A DNA stretch of 64,000 nt, from positions 1,860,001-1,924,000 of the forward strand of contig NZ_JRMB01000002.1 in NCBI RefSeq assembly GCF_000759445.1. Reading direction: 5' to 3'. Of the stretch, positions 21,424 to 30,687 are shown piece by piece. A program made the translations under genes and the position numbers. The notes below the pieces were generated by a model, which was given only the letters and a program-made list of their open reading frames with translations, did not search any database and was not told the DNA's origin. Source of the DNA: Pseudomonas lutea (GTDB lineage: Bacteria; Pseudomonadota; Gammaproteobacteria; Pseudomonadales; Pseudomonadaceae). How positions within the stretch are numbered: the first letter of the stretch is position 1; the number at the start of each line of letters is the position of its first letter.

Positions 21424-24189
21424 ATGAGTCTCGCGCCCCTCGTCCTGGTGGACGGTTCTTCTTACCTGTACCGCGCTTTCCACGCGCTGCCGCCGCTCAC
21501 GACCTCCAAGGGCCTGCCAACCGGTGCGGTCAAGGGCGTGCTCAACATGCTCAAGAGCTTGCGCAGGCAATATCCTGACAGTCCGTTTGCCGTGGTCTTT
21601 GACGCCAAGGGCGGAACGTTCCGCGATGAGCTGTACGGCGAGTACAAAGCCAACCGCCCGAGCATGCCGGATGACATGCGCGTGCAGATCGACTTCCTGC
21701 ACAACTGCGTCAGAGGCCTGGGCTATCCGCTGTTATGCGTTGAAGGTGTTGAGGCCGACGATGTGATCGGCACACTGGCGCGCAGTAGTGCGGCGGCGGA
21801 TCGACCGGTGGTGATCTCGACCGGCGACAAGGACATGGCGCAATTGGTCGACGGCCACATCACGCTCGTCAATACCATGACCGGCAGCGTGCTGGACGTT
21901 GCCGGAGTGAAAGAGAAATTCGGCGTCGGGCCCGAGCACATCATCGATTACCTGGCATTGATGGGCGACAAGGTCGACAACATTCCTGGCGTTCCCGGCG
22001 TGGGTGAGAAAACCGCGGCGGGCCTGCTGGTCGGCATCAATGGAGGTTTGAAAGAGCTCTACGACAACCTCGACAAGATTCCGGCATTGCCGCTTCGGGG
22101 GGCCAAGTCGTTGCCCGCCAAGCTGGAAGAGCATCGGGAGATGGCCTTCCTCTCCTACCAGCTGGCGACCATCAAGATTGACGTGCCGCTGGACATCGAG
22201 CTCGACGCTCTGCATTGCGGCGAGCCTGATCGGGAAGCGTTGATGGCGCTGTATACCGAGCTCGAATTCAAAAGCTGGATCACCGACCTGCAGCGTGAAG
22301 CGCGAGAAGAAGGCGCCGAAATTGTGCCTGCTGCCGAGCCGGCGCCGATCATCGAGGCCAAATACGAACTCATTCTTGAGCAGACGCAGTTTGACGACTG
22401 GTTGATGAAGCTTGAGGCGGCGCAGTTGTTCGCTTTCGTGGTGCAGAGCAATGGGGTAGATGCACAGCGCGCTCAAATCGTCGGGCTGTCCTTCGCGATC
22501 AAAACCCACGAGGCGTGTTACATCCCGCTCACCCATTCTTATATGGGTGTGCAGCAACAGCTCGATCGTGATGAGGTGCTCAAAGCCGTCAAGCCAATGT
22601 TGGAAGACGCGAGCAAGATCAAAGTCGGGCAGCACGCCAAGTTTGCCATCAACCTTTTGGCCAACTGCGCCATCGACGGCGACCAGAGCCAGGGCATCGA
22701 CGTCCAGGGCGTCAAATTCGACACGATGCTCGAATCCTACGTGCTCGACTCTACGGCGACGCGCCATGACCGTGACAGCCTCGTTGCCAAGTACCTGGCT
22801 CACACGCCGGTCAACTTCCAGGACATCGCAGGCAAAGGCGCGAAACAGCTGAGTTTCGACCAGATCGCACTGGAGCAGGCCGGCACCTACGCAGCTGAAG
22901 AGGTGGACCTGACGCTGCGTTTGCACGAGGTGCTGCAAGAGAAGCTGGCCAAGACGCCGACTCTGGCGCCGGTGCTCGACGATATCGAAATGCCGCTCAT
23001 GCCTGTGCTGGCGCGTATAGAACGGCAAGGCGCGCTGGTCGACGCCAACCTGCTGGGCAACCAAAGCGTCGAGCTGGGCAACAAGATGACCGAGCTTGAG
23101 CGCGAAGCGTTTGCCATCGCCGGTGAGGAATTCAACCTCGGCTCGCCCAAGCAACTCGGTGTGATTCTTTACGAAAAGCTTGGCATGCCGATCATCAGTA
23201 AAACCGCCACCGGCCAGCCGTCAACGGCTGAAGCGGTGCTCGCGGAACTGGCCGAGCAGGATTATCCGCTGCCCAAGGTGCTGATGCAGTACCGCTCGAT
23301 GAGCAAACTGAAAAGCACCTACACCGATCGACTGCCGGAACAGATCAACCCGCGCACCGGCCGAATCCACACCTCCTATCATCAGGCGGTGGCGGTCACC
23401 GGGCGTCTGTCGTCCAGCGACCCAAACCTGCAAAACATCCCGATTCGCACGGCCGAAGGCCGCCGCATTCGGCAGGCATTCGTTGCCCCGGCGGGCTACA
23501 AGCTGCTGGCAGCGGACTACTCGCAGATCGAGTTGCGGATCATGGCGCATCTGGCCAAGGACGAAGGTTTGCTGCATGCCTTCCGCAACGACCTGGACGT
23601 ACACCGTGCGACGGCGGGCGAGGTCTTCGGCGTCGAGTTACCTGACGTGACCAACGACATGCGCCGCAGCGCCAAGGCGATCAACTTCGGCCTTATCTAT
23701 GGCATGAGCGCATTCGGGCTGGCCAAGCAGATCGGCGTCGATCGCAAGCAATCGCAGGCGTATGTGGATCGCTATTTCGCGCGCTACCCCGGCGTATTGA
23801 ATTACATGGAGCGCACGCGGACTCAGGCTGCCGAGCAAGGTTATGTCGAGACCATCTTCGGTCGCCGCTTGTACTTGCCGGACATCAATGCCAAGAACCA
23901 GGCGTTGCGCAAAGGTGCCGAGCGCATGGCAATCAACGCACCAATGCAAGGCACGGCGGCCGACATCATCAAGCGCGCAATGGTCGCCGTGAACGGATGG
24001 CTGGACGCTTCAGGTCTGGATGCGCGGGTCATTCTGCAAGTGCACGACGAATTGGTTCTGGAGGTGCGCGAGGATCTGGTCGAGCAGATCAGCCAGGACA
24101 TCCGCGTACACATGAGCGGCGCGGCCGAGCTGGACGTGCCGCTGTTGGTCGAAGTGGGCGTAGGCAATAATTGGGATGAGGCCCACTAG
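21424..24189 (+). CDS. polA: DNA polymerase I with degenerate 3'-5' exonuclease site
   Basis: 921 residues from ATG 21424. The 5' nuclease domain (residues 1-290) and polymerase domain (540-921) look intact: FDAKGGTFRDELY, VEADDVIG, STGDKDMAQLV; then ADYSQIELRIMAHL, RRSAKAINFGLIYGMS and QVHDELVLE. The 3'-5' exonuclease domain keeps its fold-type spacing but the four metal ligands of E. coli Pol I are replaced: Asp355 by Val339, Glu357 by Gln341, Asp424 by Ala408, Asp501 by Glu493. Tyr497 is kept (Tyr489). Proofreading should be absent while nick translation and synthesis remain. Confidence 0.96.
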   Translation: MSLAPLVLVDGSSYLYRAFHALPPLTTSKGLPTGAVKGVLNMLKSLRRQYPDSPFAVVFDAKGGTFRDELYGEYKANRPSMPDDMRVQIDFLHNCVRGLGYPLLCVEGVEADDVIGTLARSSAAADRPVVISTGDKDMAQLVDGHITLVNTMTGSVLDVAGVKEKFGVGPEHIIDYLALMGDKVDNIPGVPGVGEKTAAGLLVGINGGLKELYDNLDKIPALPLRGAKSLPAKLEEHREMAFLSYQLATIKIDVPLDIELDALHCGEPDREALMALYTELEFKSWITDLQREAREEGAEIVPAAEPAPIIEAKYELILEQTQFDDWLMKLEAAQLFAFVVQSNGVDAQRAQIVGLSFAIKTHEACYIPLTHSYMGVQQQLDRDEVLKAVKPMLEDASKIKVGQHAKFAINLLANCAIDGDQSQGIDVQGVKFDTMLESYVLDSTATRHDRDSLVAKYLAHTPVNFQDIAGKGAKQLSFDQIALEQAGTYAAEEVDLTLRLHEVLQEKLAKTPTLAPVLDDIEMPLMPVLARIERQGALVDANLLGNQSVELGNKMTELEREAFAIAGEEFNLGSPKQLGVILYEKLGMPIISKTATGQPSTAEAVLAELAEQDYPLPKVLMQYRSMSKLKSTYTDRLPEQINPRTGRIHTSYHQAVAVTGRLSSSDPNLQNIPIRTAEGRRIRQAFVAPAGYKLLAADYSQIELRIMAHLAKDEGLLHAFRNDLDVHRATAGEVFGVELPDVTNDMRRSAKAINFGLIYGMSAFGLAKQIGVDRKQSQAYVDRYFARYPGVLNYMERTRTQAAEQGYVETIFGRRLYLPDINAKNQALRKGAERMAINAPMQGTAADIIKRAMVAVNGWLDASGLDARVILQVHDELVLEVREDLVEQISQDIRVHMSGAAELDVPLLVEVGVGNNWDEAH

Positions 24190-24200
24190 AACGGCTTGTC

Positions 24201-24226
24201 GTTCCGATTCTTCGCGGAATCGGAAC
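24201..24226. other. Perfect hairpin just after polA
   Basis: GTTCCGATTC and GAATCGGAAC form a perfect 10-bp stem with a 6-base loop, 11 bases past the polA stop. No T tract follows, so it may be an mRNA 3' stabilising stem or a weak terminator. Confidence 0.55.
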
Positions 24227-24256
24227 TGCGCCAGGCACTAAATTTCCGCCGGTTTT

Positions 24257-24284
24257 GAACTTCGGGGGACTAATCCCGGTCTGA
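24257..24284 (+). promoter_or_regulatory. AlgU (sigma-22/RpoE-type) promoter
   Basis: GAACTT (24257-24262), a 17-base spacer and TCTGA (24280-24284) match the AlgU consensus GAACTT-N16/17-TCTGA at every position. It points at the sRNA that starts about 6 bases later. This is the promoter type known to drive ersA in P. aeruginosa. Confidence 0.9.
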
Positions 24285-24289
24285 GGTTG

Positions 24290-24418
24290 CGAATGGCTGA
24301 AGCAGCCATTCAAGCTCCTATGTTGTGTTAAGTGTTGGCAGATATCCGGAACCCTTCCGAGGGGGCTGGACTTAGACCCCGAACTTCCCCTCCCCACATG
24401 AAGTCCGGGGTTTTTTTT
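24290..24418 (+). ncRNA. ersA: ErsA-like (Spot 42-position) small RNA
   Basis: The polA-engB gap is where E. coli encodes Spot 42 and P. aeruginosa encodes the envelope-stress sRNA ErsA. Here an AlgU promoter is followed by a 9-bp stem-loop at the predicted 5' end (GAATGGCTG-AAG-CAGCCATTC, 24291-24311), an unstructured middle, and a terminator hairpin (CCCCGAACTTC / GAAGTCCGGGG) with eight T residues ending at 24418. The terminator loop CCCTCCCC is C-rich and could pair with ribosome binding sites, as for ErsA. Predicted length is about 128 nt, against 132 nt for ErsA as I recall. Confidence 0.88.
24377..24418 (+). terminator. Terminator of the ErsA-like sRNA
   Basis: An 11-bp stem with one A-C mismatch, a 12-base loop rich in C, and a run of eight T. 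It forms the 3' end of the sRNA. Confidence 0.88.
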
Positions 24419-24427
24419 GCCCGCGAT

Positions 24428-25063
24428 TCAAGCCGCGGGCGCCTTGTCTTCCAGCTCCATCCAGTCCGCCAGCACGGTGTAGGCCTCTTCGAGCCCCATG
24501 CGCTTGGGCGCGGAAAACAGCTGAATGGTGACGGCGTCGCCCCAGCCACGATGGATCTCCGACTGGACCTTGAGCAGCGTATTTTTAGCGGCACCAAAAG
24601 TCAGTTTGTCCGCCTTGGTCAGCAGAATGTGCATCGGCATGCCGCTGGCGATGGCCCAGTCGAGCATCAGCAGGTCGAAGTCGGTCATCGGGTGGCGAAT
24701 GTCCATCATCAGGATCAACCCCTTCAGACTCTCGCGGCTGCCCAGATACGCTTCGAGGTGGCGCTGCCAATGCTGCTTGAGCGGAATAGGCACCTTTGCG
24801 TAACCATAACCCGGCAAATCGACCAAACGGCGGTCATCGTCCAGGCTGAAGAAATTCAGCAGCTGAGTACGCCCTGGTGTCTTTGAGGTTCGCGCGAGAC
24901 TGGCGTGAGTCAGGGTGTTCAGCGCGCTGGACTTGCCCGCGTTGGAGCGGCCGGCGAAGGCGACTTCAAAGCCTTCGTCGTCCGGGCATTGATCGACTTT
25001 GGCAGCGCTGAGCATGAACTTGGCTTGTTGGCACAGGCCAAGAATTGGGTTTTTGAGTTGCAT
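24428..25063 (-). CDS. engB: Ribosome biogenesis GTP-binding protein EngB (YihA/YsxC)
   Basis: 211 residues. G motifs are in order: G1 [10 protein letters not shown]2 [10 protein letters not shown]3 [10 protein letters not shown]4 TKADK and a G5-like FSA. An essential GTPase for large-subunit assembly. Its position opposite polA is conserved across gammaproteobacteria. Convergent with the sRNA; only 10 bp separate its stop from the sRNA T tract. Confidence 0.96.
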   Translation of the reverse strand: MQLKNPILGLCQQAKFMLSAAKVDQCPDDEGFEVAFAGRSNAGKSSALNTLTHASLARTSKTPGRTQLLNFFSLDDDRRLVDLPGYGYAKVPIPLKQHWQRHLEAYLGSRESLKGLILMMDIRHPMTDFDLLMLDWAIASGMPMHILLTKADKLTFGAAKNTLLKVQSEIHRGWGDAVTIQLFSAPKRMGLEEAYTVLADWMELEDKAPAA

Positions 25064-25287
25064 GGGATATCCGGTGAGGGCGTTGCGGCGTGCGCGGCAA
25101 CGGGGTGTCGTTTTCCGTTCAATGGACGCGAGTATATAATGCCGCAGATTTCATGTATGCCTCGTCACCCCCGCAAAGGTGCTGCTGAAGCGAACCGCGT
25201 CCGGCATTTGCATCAAAACCTTCACCGAAAAGCCGCTCGCGACAAGCAGTCACGAAGGCGGCGCCTTTGGTCGCATCGGATCAGCCC

Positions 25288-25905
25288 ATGAACTTACCTC
25301 TTTCGAGCCTGCTGTTGATTCTGTGCATGAGCGGATTCGTGCAGGCAGGTGAGTCTGTAACGGCTGACCCCGTTGCCGGGCAGTCTAAAACAGTCGTATG
25401 TGGCGCCTGTCATGGTCCCGACGGCAACAGTTTGGTGCCTGTTTTCCCGAACCTCGCAGGCCAGGGTGAGCGCTATTTGCTCAAGCAGCTGCACGAAATC
25501 CGGGACGGCAAGCGTGTCGTACCGGAGATGACCGGCCTGCTTGTTTCGCTTACGGAACGTGACCTTGCTGACATTGCCGCTTACTACGCTGGTCAGAAGG
25601 CAAAGCGCCTCGAGGCTGACCCCGATCTCGCTGCGCAAGGCGAGGCGCTTTTTCGCGGCGGCATGCTTGGGCAGGGCATGCCGGCTTGCATCGGCTGTCA
25701 TTCCCCACGCGGAGCAGGCATCCCGAGCGCGGGGTTTCCCCAGTTGAGCGGCCAGCATTCCGCGTACATCAAAAAACAGCTCACGGCCTTTCGGGATGGA
25801 GAGCGCTCCAATGATGGCGAGACTCAGGTTATGCGCACCATTGCCTCCAAGCTGAGCAACGGAGACATCGAAGCCTTGGCAGCTTTTATTCAGGGTCTTG
25901 AATGA
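25288..25905 (+). CDS. Dihaem cytochrome c4
   Basis: 205 residues from ATG 25288 with a signal peptide (ending FVQAG). Two class I cytochrome c haem sites, CGACH and CIGCH, about 105 residues apart, each followed by the methionine ligand region (VPEMTG and VMRTIA). This is the cc4-type electron carrier to terminal oxidases. PAO1 has two such genes here (PA5490, PA5491) as I recall; only one is present. Confidence 0.93.
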   Translation: MNLPLSSLLLILCMSGFVQAGESVTADPVAGQSKTVVCGACHGPDGNSLVPVFPNLAGQGERYLLKQLHEIRDGKRVVPEMTGLLVSLTERDLADIAAYYAGQKAKRLEADPDLAAQGEALFRGGMLGQGMPACIGCHSPRGAGIPSAGFPQLSGQHSAYIKKQLTAFRDGERSNDGETQVMRTIASKLSNGDIEALAAFIQGLE

Positions 25906-26095
25906 CCGGTCGAGCAACGGGTCTTGCGCACACGGTTTGTCACATAATCCCACTCAGTCCTGCCCGGACGGGCCAAAAAGGGTAGCGAACGGCTGCTCTT
26001 TTTTATGGCCGCAGGCGTTACACTTGCGACCTCGTATCGCCTCGGCCGGTCGAACTGCGTCCACCGAGGTGACCTTCCATGCCCAGGAGTTAAGC

Positions 26096-26737
26096 ATGCG
26101 TAATCTGATTCTCAGCGCCGCTCTGATTTTTACCAGCCTGTTCGGTCTGACCGCTCAAGCAGCAGAGCCTATCGAAGCCGGCAAACAGTACGTCGAGCTG
26201 AAAAGCGCTGTTCCTGTTTCCGAGCCAGGCAAAATCGAAGTTGTCGAGATGTTCTGGTACGGCTGCCCGCACTGCTACGCATTCGAGCCAGTCATCAATC
26301 CATGGGCCGAAAAACTTCCCGCTGACGTCCACTTCATCCGCGTTCCTGCCATGTTTGGTGGCCCTTGGGACGCCCACGGTCAGCTCTTCATTACCCTCGA
26401 CACCATGGGTGTGGAAAAGAAAGTTCACACTGCCGTGTTCGACGCGATTCAGAAAGGCGGCAAGCGTCTGACCGATCCGAACGACATGGCCGAATTCGTC
26501 GCTACTCAAGGCGTCGACAAGACCAAGTTCCTCGAAACGTTTAACTCGTTCGCTGTGAAGGGCAAGATCGCTCAGTACAAGGAACTGGCCAAGAAGTACG
26601 AGATCACTGGCGTTCCGACCATGATCGTCAATGGTAAATACCGCTTTGACCTGGGCACTGCCGGTGGTCCTGAGCAAGCGCTGCAGGTGGCCGATCAATT
26701 GATCGCCAAAGAGCGCGCGACGCTGACCGCCAAGTAA
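26096..26737 (+). CDS. dsbA: Thiol:disulfide interchange protein DsbA
   Basis: 213 residues from ATG 26096 with AGGAGT upstream. Signal peptide MRNLILSAALIFTS...AQA, active site WYGCPHCYAF (Cys57, Cys60) and the cis-proline loop GVPTMIVNGKYR. The main periplasmic dithiol oxidase, required for folding of exported proteins. It directly follows cytochrome c4, as at PA5489-PA5490. Confidence 0.96.
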   Translation: MRNLILSAALIFTSLFGLTAQAAEPIEAGKQYVELKSAVPVSEPGKIEVVEMFWYGCPHCYAFEPVINPWAEKLPADVHFIRVPAMFGGPWDAHGQLFITLDTMGVEKKVHTAVFDAIQKGGKRLTDPNDMAEFVATQGVDKTKFLETFNSFAVKGKIAQYKELAKKYEITGVPTMIVNGKYRFDLGTAGGPEQALQVADQLIAKERATLTAK

Positions 26738-26746
26738 GCGCTGGCC

Positions 26747-27628
26747 ATGGCGCGCTGGGGAACTACTGAACGTGTCGTTGCCCGGCACGCAGCAAAAATC
26801 AATGAGCGTCATCTTCTCGAAACAGGGTTGCCGGCGGACGGCCGGCTTCGCCTGCTCAGCTTCAATATCCAAGTCGGCATCAGCACCGAGCGTTATCGGC
26901 ACTACCTGACCCGGGGTTGGCAGCACTTGCTGCCGCACAACGGTCGAGCCGGCAACCTGCAGAAGATCGGCGATCTGCTGCGTGATTATGATCTGGTCGC
27001 GTTGCAGGAAGCCGATGGCGGCAGCATCCGCTCAGGCTACGTCAATCAAGTCGAACACCTCGCTCAACTCGGCTCCTTTCCCTACTGGCATCAGCAGCTG
27101 AACCGCAACCTCGGGCGCCTGGCCCAGCACAGTAACGGCGTGCTCAGCCGACTGCGTCCCTGGGACATCGAAGATCACCCGTTGCCCGGGCCCAAAGGGC
27201 GAGGCGCCATTCTGGTTCGTTTCGGTGAAGGTCCTGATGCTTTGGTCGTGGTCGTCATGCACCTCGCGCTCGGCGCCCGGACCCGAACGCTGCAGCTGGC
27301 TTACATTCGCGAGCTGATTGGCGGGTACCGGCATCAGGTGCTCATGGGTGACATGAACACCCATGCCACTGATTTGCTGGAAACCTCGCCGCTACGGGAT
27401 CTGGGCTTGCTGGCTCCGCAAATCGAAGCGACCTTTCCAAGCTGGCGCCCGCAGCGGTGCCTTGATCACATTCTTCTGAGCCCCACTCTGACCCTTGAAA
27501 AGGTCCAGGTGCTGGCTCAGCCCATCTCCGATCATCTGCCCGTCGCGGTGGAGATTCGCTTGCCGGCCTCATTAATCGGTGACTCCCTGCCGATAACAAG
27601 CACATCTCCTCGCGGACCTGTGGAATGA
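26747..27628 (+). CDS. Endonuclease/exonuclease/phosphatase family protein
   Basis: 293 residues of the EEP fold. Motifs in order: LLSFNIQVG (Asn), VALQEADGG (metal Glu), MGDMNTHATD, and SDHLPVAVEI (catalytic Asp-His). No signal peptide, so probably cytoplasmic. Matches PA5488, nine bases after dsbA. Its stop overlaps the next start (ATGA). Substrate unknown; the family includes DNases, lipid and sugar phosphatases. Confidence 0.88.
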   Translation: MARWGTTERVVARHAAKINERHLLETGLPADGRLRLLSFNIQVGISTERYRHYLTRGWQHLLPHNGRAGNLQKIGDLLRDYDLVALQEADGGSIRSGYVNQVEHLAQLGSFPYWHQQLNRNLGRLAQHSNGVLSRLRPWDIEDHPLPGPKGRGAILVRFGEGPDALVVVVMHLALGARTRTLQLAYIRELIGGYRHQVLMGDMNTHATDLLETSPLRDLGLLAPQIEATFPSWRPQRCLDHILLSPTLTLEKVQVLAQPISDHLPVAVEIRLPASLIGDSLPITSTSPRGPVE

Positions 27629-29718
27629 CCGACGAAGCGCAGCGCTGGAAAGAAAAGTACCTCAAGAGCATCGAGCAGCAAGACAAACTGGAGCGGCGCT
27701 GGAACGCGCGGCTCGATTTGCTGCGTCGAGGCCTGGTGCGCAGCAGCCTGGCGGCCGAAGGTGCCGACAAGGCGGTCGATCAGTGCATGAAAGAAATGCG
27801 CGAAATCGTTCGCAAGGACGACATGGACGCAGGGTTGGCGGCCCTGATTCCGCGGCTGGAAAAAGCCGTGCTGGATTCCGAGCAGCGTCGGGAACAGCGT
27901 GTTGAGCAAATGGGCACCGCGTTGACCTCTCTAGTGGCGCAGCTACAGGCATTGCCGCTGCCAAAGGAAGTCAGCAAACCACTCAAGCGGTTCGCCAAAA
28001 GTCTTGAGGATCGTATTACTCAGGCACGCGAGCTGCCGCTCCTGCTGAGCGAGTTGAGCGGTCTTCAGGGCCAGGCGCTGTCCCAGATCGACCACCCTGA
28101 CGAGGCGTCCCGGCCCGGTTTATTGCAGCGATTGTTCGGCAGTCATCGCGAGCCAACCGGCGATGATGAACACACCGCTGAACGACCTGCTGCCATCACC
28201 GAACCAGTCCCGCTCGTTTCGCCCGCCGTGGCTGTATCTGATTCGGTCATTGAGGGAGCCCCGACCGCCCAGGACGCTGGCGTGGTTGTCGACAGCGCGC
28301 CGGTGGGCCTTTCGTCGGCTCAAGTCCCCGAGCCTGCCAGCGCCGATAGCCCGGCTGAAGCCATACCCTCCGTGGCCATGAGCATGCAGGAGAGCGTCGC
28401 TCAAGGCGATGCGCCCGATCCACGGCACAGCCCCGAAGACCGCCCTTCTCAACCCTCCGCGACAGAGCCTGCGCCTGAAAAAGCAAGCGAACCGTTAGAG
28501 CAGGATGTTCCGGCGTCGGTTGAAGAGCCCGCTCTGGCGACTGCCGAGACGGACGCCGGCGACGATGACCCGGGTGACGATCAGCTCGACGACGATGACC
28601 TGAACGTCAATGAGCCTGAAAATGCCGCCGAAGAGGAAGGCCCCTATGCACTGCCCTCGTCGCCCGAGCCCAGCTACAGCTCTGTCGCCGCCCACATCGA
28701 AGAAACGCTCCTGGGCCTGCTCGATGAGTTGACGCTGCCCGAGCATCATCGTCCACAAGCTGAGGCTATGCGTGCTCGGCTTGAACACGGACTGAACTGG
28801 TACGAACTGCTGCCGATTCTTGATGACCTGGCTGTGTTGATGCTGGCCATCACCGACAGCGGGCAACATGAATTCGAGGCTTATCTCAAGCAGCTCAACG
28901 AGCGCCTCGAGTCTTTTCAGAGCAACTTGCTGGCCGCCAGCGAAGGCCATGCAGATCAGCAGTCTGCCTCGCGTCAACTGGACCACCAGTTGCGCGAACA
29001 CGTAGACGACTTGCAAACCAGCGTGCAGCAAGCAGCGGATCTCACCAGTTTGAAGCAGGTTCTGGAGAATCGGCTTGAGGGGCTGATCGGCACCATGGAT
29101 GAACATCAGCAGCAGCGTGATCGACGCGAACAGGAGGTCGCAACGCGCCTTCAATCCCTCGCCAGCCGTGTTGCGACGATGGAGCAGGAAGCACTGGGTT
29201 TCCGTGCTCATCTGGAAGAGCAACGGCAAAGAGCATTGATCGACACGTTGACAGGCCTGCCAAACCGGGCGGCCTGGAATGAACGGCTTGAGCATGAAAT
29301 CGATCAGTTGCAGAGAAAGCCCTCAAGCTTATTGCTCGGCATCCTGGATCTGGATCACTTCAAGCGCATCAACGATGGTTACGGCCATTTGGCGGGGGAT
29401 AAAGTTCTCAAGATCATTGCTGGCCAGCTGCGACAACGTTTGCGGGCTTCGGATTTCATTGCGCGCTTCGGCGGTGAAGAATTTGTACTGCTATTGCCCA
29501 CCACGCCGATGGATGAGGGAATGGCACTGTTGGAGCGCCTGCGTGAGGGCATCGAGCAGTGCCCGTTTCACTTCAAAGGCGAGCGAGTGACGGTCACGGT
29601 CTCGATGGGGATCACGTTATTCCGTCCGGGTGAGCGCAGCGACGGGGTGCTAAAACGCGCGGATCAAGCGCTTTACCGTGCGAAGCACGAGGGCCGCAAT
29701 CGGATCGAACAAGGCTGA
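27625..29718 (+). CDS. GGDEF diguanylate cyclase (PA5487/DgcH-like)
   Basis: 697 residues, soluble. The N-terminal 150 residues are helical; residues about 180-350 are a low-complexity Pro/Ala/Glu/Asp linker; a second helical region with coiled coil (about 370-535) leads to the GGDEF domain. GGEEF is at residues 616-620 and the inhibitory RxxD site (RASD) lies exactly five residues before it, so both catalysis and product inhibition should be intact. It makes c-di-GMP. In PAO1 DgcH is a constitutive contributor to the pool, which I recall but cannot check. Start overlaps the previous stop. Confidence 0.93.
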   Translation: MTDEAQRWKEKYLKSIEQQDKLERRWNARLDLLRRGLVRSSLAAEGADKAVDQCMKEMREIVRKDDMDAGLAALIPRLEKAVLDSEQRREQRVEQMGTALTSLVAQLQALPLPKEVSKPLKRFAKSLEDRITQARELPLLLSELSGLQGQALSQIDHPDEASRPGLLQRLFGSHREPTGDDEHTAERPAAITEPVPLVSPAVAVSDSVIEGAPTAQDAGVVVDSAPVGLSSAQVPEPASADSPAEAIPSVAMSMQESVAQGDAPDPRHSPEDRPSQPSATEPAPEKASEPLEQDVPASVEEPALATAETDAGDDDPGDDQLDDDDLNVNEPENAAEEEGPYALPSSPEPSYSSVAAHIEETLLGLLDELTLPEHHRPQAEAMRARLEHGLNWYELLPILDDLAVLMLAITDSGQHEFEAYLKQLNERLESFQSNLLAASEGHADQQSASRQLDHQLREHVDDLQTSVQQAADLTSLKQVLENRLEGLIGTMDEHQQQRDRREQEVATRLQSLASRVATMEQEALGFRAHLEEQRQRALIDTLTGLPNRAAWNERLEHEIDQLQRKPSSLLLGILDLDHFKRINDGYGHLAGDKVLKIIAGQLRQRLRASDFIARFGGEEFVLLLPTTPMDEGMALLERLREGIEQCPFHFKGERVTVTVSMGITLFRPGERSDGVLKRADQALYRAKHEGRNRIEQG

Positions 29719-29737
29719 GGCTGTCCACGGGTCGCAT

Positions 29738-29768
29738 GAACGCATGCATGTGGTTTTTGAATGCGTTC
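29738..29768. other. Inverted repeat after the diguanylate cyclase
   Basis: GAACGCAT and ATGCGTTC are perfect 8-bp arms spaced 15 bases apart, with a T5 run inside the loop. It is 20 bases past the stop and 50 bases before ampDh2. Terminator or operator; undecided. Confidence 0.4.
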
Positions 29769-29817
29769 GCGGCGTTACGTTACACTGTTGCATTAATTTC
29801 CTACGCGTCGTGCCGCC

Positions 29818-30594
29818 ATGAAGTTTATTGTTGCTCCGATCCTGCTCATGCTGCTGACCGCGTGTAGCAGTGGTCCAGCGTTTGACACCAGCCACCCCTC
29901 GGTGAACTACGACAGTCGTGCGCAGTTTGTAGTGGTCCATTACACGTCTGCGTCGCTGGACCGTTCATTGGAGTTGCTGACCCATGGTGAGGTCAGTGCG
30001 CACTACCTGATCGGCGACGGCCCAGCGACGGTCTATAAGCTGGTAGACGAGTCTCAGCGCGCGTGGCATGCCGGAGAGAGTGAGTGGGACGGTCGAACCT
30101 GGCTCAACTCAAGCAGCATCGGCATCGAAATCGTCAATCCCGGGTACCGCGACACGCCGACCGGGCGGCTGTGGTATCCCTACAGCGAAGCACAGATCCA
30201 GAAGCTCATCGTTTTGCTCAAAGACATCGTCAAGCGCAATCATATCGAGCCGCGGAATGTTATCGGCCACAGCGACATCGCCCCGCTTCGCAAGCTCGAT
30301 CCGGGGCCGCTGTTTCCCTGGAAACGGCTGGCGCAGGAAGGTTTGGGGATATGGCCGGATGAGCAACAAGTCGCCCAGCGCCAGGCCCAATTCATGGGTA
30401 TCGTCCCAAGTGTCGTCTGGTTCCAGCAGCAATTGGCGCTATTGGGTTATCCAACACCGCAGACCGGAGAGCTGGACATTGCGACTCGGCACGTGCTGGC
30501 AGCCTTTCAAATGCATTATCGACCACAAAAATTTGACGGCGAGCCGGATCTGCAAAGTGCAGCTATGCTGCAAGTACTTAACCTCAGGCACTAA
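29818..30594 (+). CDS. ampDh2: N-acetylmuramoyl-L-alanine amidase AmpDh2
   Basis: 258 residues with a lipoprotein signal (LMLLTAC). The amidase_2 domain has zinc ligands in VVHYTSASLD and GHSDIAPLRKLDPG. A C-terminal peptidoglycan-binding domain follows (residues about 190-258, QQLALLGYPTPQTGELD). The outer-membrane-anchored homologue in P. aeruginosa (PA5485) cleaves murein and sits in the alginate/AlgU regulon near kinB. Confidence 0.93.
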   Translation: MKFIVAPILLMLLTACSSGPAFDTSHPSVNYDSRAQFVVVHYTSASLDRSLELLTHGEVSAHYLIGDGPATVYKLVDESQRAWHAGESEWDGRTWLNSSSIGIEIVNPGYRDTPTGRLWYPYSEAQIQKLIVLLKDIVKRNHIEPRNVIGHSDIAPLRKLDPGPLFPWKRLAQEGLGIWPDEQQVAQRQAQFMGIVPSVVWFQQQLALLGYPTPQTGELDIATRHVLAAFQMHYRPQKFDGEPDLQSAAMLQVLNLRH

Positions 30595-30687
30595 ACTCCC
30601 CTAGTTGTCTGTGTTCATCTGGCTATTTCCACGCTTGTTGCCGCACCTCAAGGTTTCTCGAACCGAAAGCCATCTGGATGACTGTTG

